Assembly: GCA_011053055.1 (NCBI GenBank)
Contig: DRHT01000021.1
Span: 1-64,000 of the forward strand
DNA length: 64,000 bases
Direction: 5' to 3'
Source of the DNA: Halopseudomonas sabulinigri
Lineage (GTDB): Bacteria > Pseudomonadota > Gammaproteobacteria > Pseudomonadales > Pseudomonadaceae
Shown: piece after piece, positions 59,214-64,000 of the stretch
Position numbering within the stretch: the stretch's first letter is position 1
Layout of the letters: each line of letters opens with the position of its first letter
Translations under genes and position numbers: made by a program
Notes under the pieces: model-generated
Seen by the model: only the letters and a program-made list of their open reading frames with translations
Databases searched by the model: none
Told to the model about the DNA's origin: nothing

Positions 59214-60574
59214 TGGTCGGCTCCCAGACCCAGTGCCAATCCGAGTACAACTCGGTTGGCAAGGCGGTTGTAGATGATGGTGTCGAGCTGCGCTTCAAGG
59301 TTGTAGGTCTGTTGTTGCACGATGAGCAGCTCCAGCACGGTAGCGGTGCCGTTGCGATAGCGCTGCTGATACTGGGTCAGGTTGTTCTGCTGGCGCTTCA
59401 GTGCGGTTTCGATGTGTTGCTGCTGCTGAGCCAATGTGCGCTCCTGCCCCAAGGCGTTCTCTACCTCGGTTACCGCGGTAATCAGGGTGTCGCGGTAAGC
59501 CTGGTAGCTTTGTGCAGTGGTCAACTCGGCGATATCTGCTGCGGCCCGCAGTTGGCCGCCTTGATACAGCGGCGCGGTGAGCTGACCGAGCAGGGACCAG
59601 ACCGGGTCAGTCAACAATGCCTGGCTAGGTGAATCGGCGATGTCTTGCAAAGCCGCCTGCAGGCTGATTTTTGGCAGCATGTCTTTGTAGGCGACGCTGG
59701 TGCGCAAATCGTTGGCTTGAATAGCGAGCCAGGCGGCTTGCAGGTCGGGGCGGCGTTCCAAACTTTGTTCAGGCAGCTCAGCCAAGGGCGTCAGCACACC
59801 GGGGTAACCCTCGGGCACACTCACATCTATTGGCCTGCTGCTGCCCAGCATGGCTTGCAGGGCGCGTTCTTGCTGGGCCAATGATTCCTTGTTGGCGCTC
59901 AATGTGGCGCGGCTGCTGGCGGCAGAGCTACGGGCGCTGTCGAGATCTTCTAGGCTGCCCAAACCGTTGCGATAGCGCTGCATGATGAATGTTTCGTTGC
60001 GCTCCAGCGTGCTCAAGCGCCGTTGTTCAATTGCGACCGCATGCTGCTGGGCAATCAGGCCAAGCCAACTGCGCATCACTTCACCGGCTAAGGTGTCGCG
60101 AGCGGCTTGGTACAGCGCCTGCTGTTCAGCGACGTCTTTACCTGCAGCGGTCACGCTGTCGCCAATCTGATTCCATAGATCAACCTGCCAACTGACGCTG
60201 AGTGAGCCGGTGTAGCTGCTGTCTTCGTCTTCGCTGTCGCCGGCAGAGAAGCCGGCTTCCAGCGCTGGTAAGCGGCCGCCATTGATACTTTGTTGCTCGG
60301 CCTGGCGTATCTGCAGGGTGAGCAAAGTCTGTTGCAGGCTGGGGTTGTTGGTCAGCGCCTGCGACACCAGCTGATCGAGAGTGGTGTTGTCGATGAGTTG
60401 ATTCAGTGAAGTCAGGTTGCTGCCTTGAGTCTGCTCGGACCAAGCGGGTAATTGCTGCACTTCATCGGCGCGTAACTGATCGTAATCATCCTGCCGCAGG
60501 CCATTGCTGGCGCACGCGGAAAGCACTAAACACAGGCCGAGTATCAAGCTGCGATGGGGGTGATTAGTTGTCAC
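59210..60574 (-). CDS. RND outer membrane factor (TolC/NodT-like lipoprotein)
   Basis: A 454-residue OMF of the NodT/OprM type: lipoprotein signal with LVLSAC (Cys20 or so), two copies of the outer efflux domain and an internal repeat, with QVDLWNQIGDS, RPDLQAAWLAIQAND and the LTAPLYQGGQL block. It forms the trimeric outer-membrane duct of the pump. GTG 60574 is preferred, with GGAG eight bases upstream and the signal directly following; a TTG at 60595 would add seven residues. First gene of the five-gene operon. Confidence 0.88.
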   Translation of the reverse strand: MTTNHPHRSLILGLCLVLSACASNGLRQDDYDQLRADEVQQLPAWSEQTQGSNLTSLNQLIDNTTLDQLVSQALTNNPSLQQTLLTLQIRQAEQQSINGGRLPALEAGFSAGDSEDEDSSYTGSLSVSWQVDLWNQIGDSVTAAGKDVAEQQALYQAARDTLAGEVMRSWLGLIAQQHAVAIEQRRLSTLERNETFIMQRYRNGLGSLEDLDSARSSAASSRATLSANKESLAQQERALQAMLGSSRPIDVSVPEGYPGVLTPLAELPEQSLERRPDLQAAWLAIQANDLRTSVAYKDMLPKISLQAALQDIADSPSQALLTDPVWSLLGQLTAPLYQGGQLRAAADIAELTTAQSYQAYRDTLITAVTEVENALGQERTLAQQQQHIETALKRQQNNLTQYQQRYRNGTATVLELLIVQQQTYNLEAQLDTIIYNRLANRVVLGLALGLGADQ

Positions 60575-60641
60575 TAAAACGGCTCCAAAACTCAAGGTCA
60601 GTCATACCGTTGATGCGGGGCATGCCTATCAGATGGTTTGC

Positions 60642-60680
60642 AGCATAATGCTTTGAGGGTTAACGCGGGGTTAAAGTTAA
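60642..60680 (-). promoter_or_regulatory. OmpR-type direct repeats and -10 box before the RND operon
   Basis: GGTTAA at 60658-60663 and 60669-60674 are spaced 11 bases start to start, with another GTTAA at 60676-60680. Read on the minus strand, these are TTAACC direct repeats about 84 bases before the operon start, followed after 10 bases by TATGCT (60647-60642) as candidate -10. The layout matches activation sites of OmpR-family regulators and fits the regulator encoded in the operon. Confidence 0.55.
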
Positions 60681-60736
60681 GGTCTAGGGGGAAGATATGG
60701 GGATGGCGCTTGAAGCGTGCTGGCGGGAATGATTGC

Positions 60737-60756
60737 CGAGCCAGTTAACTGGCTCG
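60737..60756. terminator. Perfect 20-base palindrome after the secreted-protein gene
   Basis: CGAGCCAGTTAACTGGCTCG lies 14 bases after the stop of the minus-strand gene at 60770. It would form an 8-base stem with a TTAA loop. No T run follows on the minus strand (GCAATCATTC), so its role as terminator is uncertain; it may also be a protein site. Confidence 0.4.
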
Positions 60757-60769
60757 ACGAGGTGCTTAC

Positions 60770-61099
60770 TTAGTCCATATCGTCTTCGCTGAAAACGATG
60801 TCGTGCTTGGCAATATCTACGTTCCAGAGGGTGTAGGTATCGCCGTCTTCGTCTTCGGCGCGAATGTCGTAAACCGAGCCTTTGGCTTGGCTAACGGTAA
60901 CGCGCACAGTGTCACCAGCGGGAAGTACGTCTTGGTCAAGCACGTCTTCTTCCCAGTTACCTGCCTTGGCAGGGCTGACATACAGGTAATGAATGTCATA
61001 ACCGGTACCGTTGGTTACTTCGACGTAGCCACTAAAGGCGGCGGCTGTGGTGCTGAACACGCAAGCAACTGCGAACAGTGCCAATACTCGTTTAATCAT
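60770..61099 (-). CDS. Small secreted protein (paralogue 1)
   Basis: A 109-residue exported protein: signal peptide to about AAA at 19-21, then GYVEVTNGTGYDIHYLYVSP, a central acidic-basic stretch and YDIRAEDEDGDTYTLWNVDI. The mature part of ~88 residues is acidic and probably beta-rich. Homologues in Pseudomonas are often mislabelled as argininosuccinate lyase; nothing here suggests that enzyme. A nearly identical gene follows at 61422-61751. It lies between the RND operon and its paralogue. Confidence 0.75.
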   Translation of the reverse strand: MIKRVLALFAVACVFSTTAAAFSGYVEVTNGTGYDIHYLYVSPAKAGNWEEDVLDQDVLPAGDTVRVTVSQAKGSVYDIRAEDEDGDTYTLWNVDIAKHDIVFSEDDMD

Positions 61100-61421
61100 G
61101 CGTTTCTCCTTGGCGGTATGGGCGAAAGACCCACCTACCTTCCAGATTACTGAACTACAAACGTGTTAGCCGGCCCCAGCCGCTAGAGGCACCTTTGCGG
61201 GCGTTATCAGAGCATTCGGGGTGGGCACATCAAGCCATGATGGCTAGTTGCCAAAGGAGTATAGGAAGTTCGGTTTTGTTGTGCAATTCATTGTCCGAGC
61301 GCTGCTCAGGCCTTGCCCGGGAGTTTTGAAAACTAAAACCGCGTGACTAGAGGGCAATCTACAAAGACGAGGTAGAAGAGGTGACTACCAAGCGGCTTGG
61401 CCGGCTCAGTAGTCGGCTGGC
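61100..61421. other. Spacer between the two paralogues
   Basis: This 322-base spacer holds the leader of paralogue 1 and the region downstream of paralogue 2. Its left part (61100-61160) is recognisably similar to the sequence before paralogue 2 (61752-61811), including a shared CTCCTTGGCGG ribosome-site segment on the complementary strand, so the duplicated unit included the leader. No RNA gene or clear terminator is seen. Confidence 0.6.
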
Positions 61422-61751
61422 TCAGTCGATGTCATCTAAAGTAAAAGTGACGTCACGTTTGGCAATATCTACGTCCCAAAGAGTGTAGGTGTCGCCGTCT
61501 TCATCTTCTGCACGGATGTCGTACACGGAGCCTTTGGCTTTGCGCACGCTGACGCGCACGGTTTTCCCATCTGGCAATATGTCTTCGTCGAGTACGTCTT
61601 CTTCCCAATCGCCAGCATGGGCAGGGCTAACATACAGGTAATGAATGTCGTAACCGGTATCGTTGGTTACTTCGACATAGCCGTTGAAAGCGGCGGCTGA
61701 GGTGCTGAACAGGAAGGTTATCGCGAACAATGCGAGCATTCGTTTGAGCAT
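61422..61751 (-). CDS. Small secreted protein (paralogue 2)
   Basis: A 109-residue exported protein of the same length as its neighbour, with signal peptide, GYVEVTNDTGYDIHYLYVSP, WEEDVLDEDILPDGKTVRVS and an acidic tail ending FTLDDID. About three quarters of the residues match paralogue 1. ATG 61751 is used; the longer in-frame start adds 12 residues without a signal. The start codons of the two copies are 652 bases apart, consistent with an ancient tandem duplication. Function unknown. Confidence 0.75.
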   Translation of the reverse strand: MLKRMLALFAITFLFSTSAAAFNGYVEVTNDTGYDIHYLYVSPAHAGDWEEDVLDEDILPDGKTVRVSVRKAKGSVYDIRAEDEDGDTYTLWDVDIAKRDVTFTLDDID

Positions 61752-61968
61752 ATTGGTCTCCTTGGCGGCATGGGCACGCAGCACCATCTACCTTGCAGTT
61801 TGCCGAGCTACATAGTGGGTTAACCTGCCTCTGCACCCTAAGAGAGCGCCTGCGAAGGCGCGTCTTGAGGTGGTCTGAGAGGAAGACACATCAATGCCTG
61901 ATGGCGAGATGACATGGCATGATAGAGAAGGTGCTTTTTGCTTGGCAATGACCTGAACTGGGTATTGT

Positions 61969-64000
61969 CTAGACTGTTTGGTTTGGCGTATTCGCTATGC
62001 GAATGCGGCGTTTTAGTAGTTTTCCCCAAATACTCTCTGGCGCTGCCAGCCACACCTGCGAGTGCAGCCAGCGCAATGCCGTTGCATCGCTGGCGAGCAG
62101 GTTGCGTTCAGCGCGCGATAGGGCGTCCGGCCCTTCCTGCAGGCAACGCTGTGCCAGTAGCTGTAGTTCACTTTGTTGTCGTTTGGCGCGCGGGGCATGG
62201 GCTAATTGCGACTGAAGCTGGTTGGTGTAGGGGTGCACAATGGCCTCGTTGAACGCGGCATGTTGATCTACTTCGAGCAGCTTGCTGGGTTTGTTCAAGT
62301 CGTCGACCAGTTGTGAGCCCTGGGCCTCTTCTGGTATCTGCAGCCAGCGGTTGCGCAGCAAAGCTTCGCCCCAGCCGACCTTGCTCAGCAACACAAAGAT
62401 AGGCGCAGCCAATATCAAAGGTAGCGCTACGGGCAGTGACCAGAGAAAAAACATCGGATCCAGCCACCAGGCGAATCCAGCCCAAGCTAGTGCCAGTAAG
62501 CTGCCGATGCCCTGATTCAATACCGCTGCCAGCCAACTGGTTTCTCCGCTGCGGTTTTGTCCCGCCCAGCGCAAATTGACGTTAAACAGCGCTTCCATCA
62601 CGTAGCGGCAGTGCGAAAGCATGCGAATAGGTGCCAGCAATGCTGAGATAACTATTTCTAGAAACACGCTGAAGAACAGCTTAAAGCCACCGCCAAACTG
62701 CTGACGGCGCCCACGCAGCAGTACATCGGTTACTGCGAGAAATTTGGGTAAAAACAGCAACGTCAGGGTGATACTGACCATCCATATGGCACGTTGTGGA
62801 TGCCACTCTGGCCATAACGGGAATAACTGATTTTGTTCTGGAAAGTAGTTGATTGGCCACAGCACCAAACGCGCTACTTCGATGGTCGTCAGGACGAGAA
62901 AACTAAACCAGAGCGGTGAGGCGACATAACCCATGATGCCATTCATAAAGGCCATGCGGTGGGCTAGTCGAAGCCGACGGCTGAACAGCATTAACCAGAT
63001 ATGCTGCAGATTGCCTTTGGCCCAGCGGCGATCGCGGGTTAACTCATCGGAAAGGGTCGGCGGCGACTCTTCATAGCTTTGATTAAGCTCAGGCTCCAGC
63101 CAAACTTCTTGGCCGGCCCGTCCCATGTAGGCTGCTTCGGCAAAGTCATGGCTGAGTACCGGGCCCTTGAACAGACCCCAGCCCGGCAATTTACGCAGCC
63201 CGCAATGTTGCATAAAGGGTTGAATGCGCAGAATCGCGTTGTGCCCCCAAAAAGCGGCATGACCAAGTTGAATCGCTGCCAGTCCGGTGGTGAACAACGG
63301 GCCATAAAGTTGGTTGGAGAACTGCTGCAGCCGCGCAAACAGCGAGCGGCCGTTAATCAAACTTGGGCTCGACTGTAATATGCCCACCTGCGGATGGCGC
63401 TGCATCAATTGCACCATGCGCACTAAGTTGTCGCCACCCATCAGGCTGTCGGCGTCGAGCACCACCATGTACTCGTAAGCGCCGCCCCAGCGCCGCAGAA
63501 AGTCGGCGACGTTGCCACTTTTGTAGTTCAGGTTGATCGGTCGGCGGCGATAGAAGATACGATCCTGCATGCCTAATTCGTTACGCAGCTGATCCCAGGC
63601 GGCTTGCTCTGCTAGCCAGACATCGGGGTCGCGGCTGTCGGAGAGAATAAAGAAGTCGAAATTTTCCAATTTCCCGCTGCGTTGCAAACTCAGAATAACG
63701 CTTTTCAGGCCTTGCAAGCTGCGACCAACCGGTTCGTGGTAAATCGGCATCACTACGGCGGTGCGTGCCAGCGGCGTCGCTTCTAGTGTTGCTTCATCCT
63801 GCTGGCGCAACAGGCTTAGTGGATCGCCACCAATGCGGCGTAAAAAGAAACCGGTTAGACCAATCCAGAAACCGACGCTGATCCACGCGAACAACAGAGC
63901 AAACACGGCGGCTATGCAGACTTCAATTAGATTGCCGCCGTGGTAGGGCAAAATAGACAATATGAAATAGGTGGCTGTCAGGGTCTGCAGTAGCACCGCC
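61969..64000 (-). CDS. opgH: Glucan biosynthesis glucosyltransferase OpgH (5' end outside window)
   Basis: The C-terminal ~677 residues of OpgH (MdoH), the family-2 glycosyltransferase of the inner membrane that makes the beta-1,2 backbone of osmoregulated periplasmic glucans from UDP-glucose. Seen: PIYHEPVGRSLQGLKS, the metal- and donor-binding VVLDADSLMGGDNLV, DRRWAKGNLQH, and several membrane segments. The full protein would be about 850 residues, so the gene continues past the right edge, presumably with opgG upstream. The C-terminus is intact. Confidence 0.93.
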   Translation of the reverse strand, partial: AVLLQTLTATYFILSILPYHGGNLIEVCIAAVFALLFAWISVGFWIGLTGFFLRRIGGDPLSLLRQQDEATLEATPLARTAVVMPIYHEPVGRSLQGLKSVILSLQRSGKLENFDFFILSDSRDPDVWLAEQAAWDQLRNELGMQDRIFYRRRPINLNYKSGNVADFLRRWGGAYEYMVVLDADSLMGGDNLVRMVQLMQRHPQVGILQSSPSLINGRSLFARLQQFSNQLYGPLFTTGLAAIQLGHAAFWGHNAILRIQPFMQHCGLRKLPGWGLFKGPVLSHDFAEAAYMGRAGQEVWLEPELNQSYEESPPTLSDELTRDRRWAKGNLQHIWLMLFSRRLRLAHRMAFMNGIMGYVASPLWFSFLVLTTIEVARLVLWPINYFPEQNQLFPLWPEWHPQRAIWMVSITLTLLFLPKFLAVTDVLLRGRRQQFGGGFKLFFSVFLEIVISALLAPIRMLSHCRYVMEALFNVNLRWAGQNRSGETSWLAAVLNQGIGSLLALAWAGFAWWLDPMFFLWSLPVALPLILAAPIFVLLSKVGWGEALLRNRWLQIPEEAQGSQLVDDLNKPSKLLEVDQHAAFNEAIVHPYTNQLQSQLAHAPRAKRQQSELQLLAQRCLQEGPDALSRAERNLLASDATALRWLHSQVWLAAPESIWGKLLKRRIRIANTPNQTV

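Noticed and set aside
1-64000. CRISPR arrays, insertion sequences, tRNA or rRNA genes
   Set aside because: I found no regularly spaced repeats of 20-40 bases, no transposase, and no sequence folding or motif typical of tRNA or rRNA.

Overview
The window looks like a chromosomal segment of a Pseudomonas-type gammaproteobacterium, most likely a marine or halotolerant member of the Pseudomonadaceae (for example Halopseudomonas). The main reason is the central core block purT, corC-like, ccsA-like, ffh, rpsP, rimM, trmD, rplS, xerD, dsbC, hom, thrC, which has the order known from Pseudomonas aeruginosa and relatives. The species call is inference; no rRNA or tRNA gene was seen in the window.

Region 1 to 4453 is the distal part of an integron gene-cassette array. 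Seven attC recombination sites bound six complete cassettes (DUF1643, a small lipoprotein, a zinc-ribbon/SEC-C protein, a Sel1-repeat protein, a SHOCT-domain membrane protein and a DUF2971 protein), all on the + strand and generally AT-richer than the chromosome that follows. In five of six cassettes the 7-base core at the cassette's 5' end is the exact reverse complement of the left core of its own attC. The integrase is not in the window and would be expected to the left. From 4454 to 7653 there is a run of small membrane and secreted proteins with no convincing attC.

From 7650 to 24.4 kb is mixed chromosomal content: an MFS and a BCCT transporter, a nitroreductase, an RlpA-like lipoprotein, a periplasmic ATP-dependent DNA ligase (LigE type), YnfA, two outer-membrane barrel proteins (one with a 1-base frameshift near its 3' end), a divergent DUF2855/TetR pair, an L,D-transpeptidase, two NUDIX hydrolases, a gamma-carbonic anhydrase and purT. 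From 24.4 to 34.8 kb is the conserved core block for protein targeting, ribosome and tRNA maturation, chromosome dimer resolution, disulfide isomerisation and threonine synthesis.

From 34.9 to 40.9 kb lies an aerobic terminal oxidase cluster: subunit II, a fused subunit I-III, a small unrecognised membrane protein, the CtaG copper-assembly factor, and CopD-like and DUF2231 membrane proteins. Next come ohr/ohrR (organic peroxide defence) with shared operator-like palindromes, an EamA transporter, a zinc metallopeptidase, a CHAD protein, a MATE pump, a LysR regulator and a metallo-beta-lactamase-fold hydrolase. From 48.2 to 51.4 kb a PspA-like/YiaAB-like pair lies divergent from an HTH regulator, an MscS channel and a 26-residue membrane peptide, which together look like an envelope-stress module. 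From 52.9 to 60.6 kb five overlapping minus-strand genes encode a complete tripartite RND pump with its own two-component system, with an OmpR-type direct repeat in front. The window ends with two tandem-duplicated secreted proteins and the 3' part of opgH (osmoregulated periplasmic glucan synthesis).
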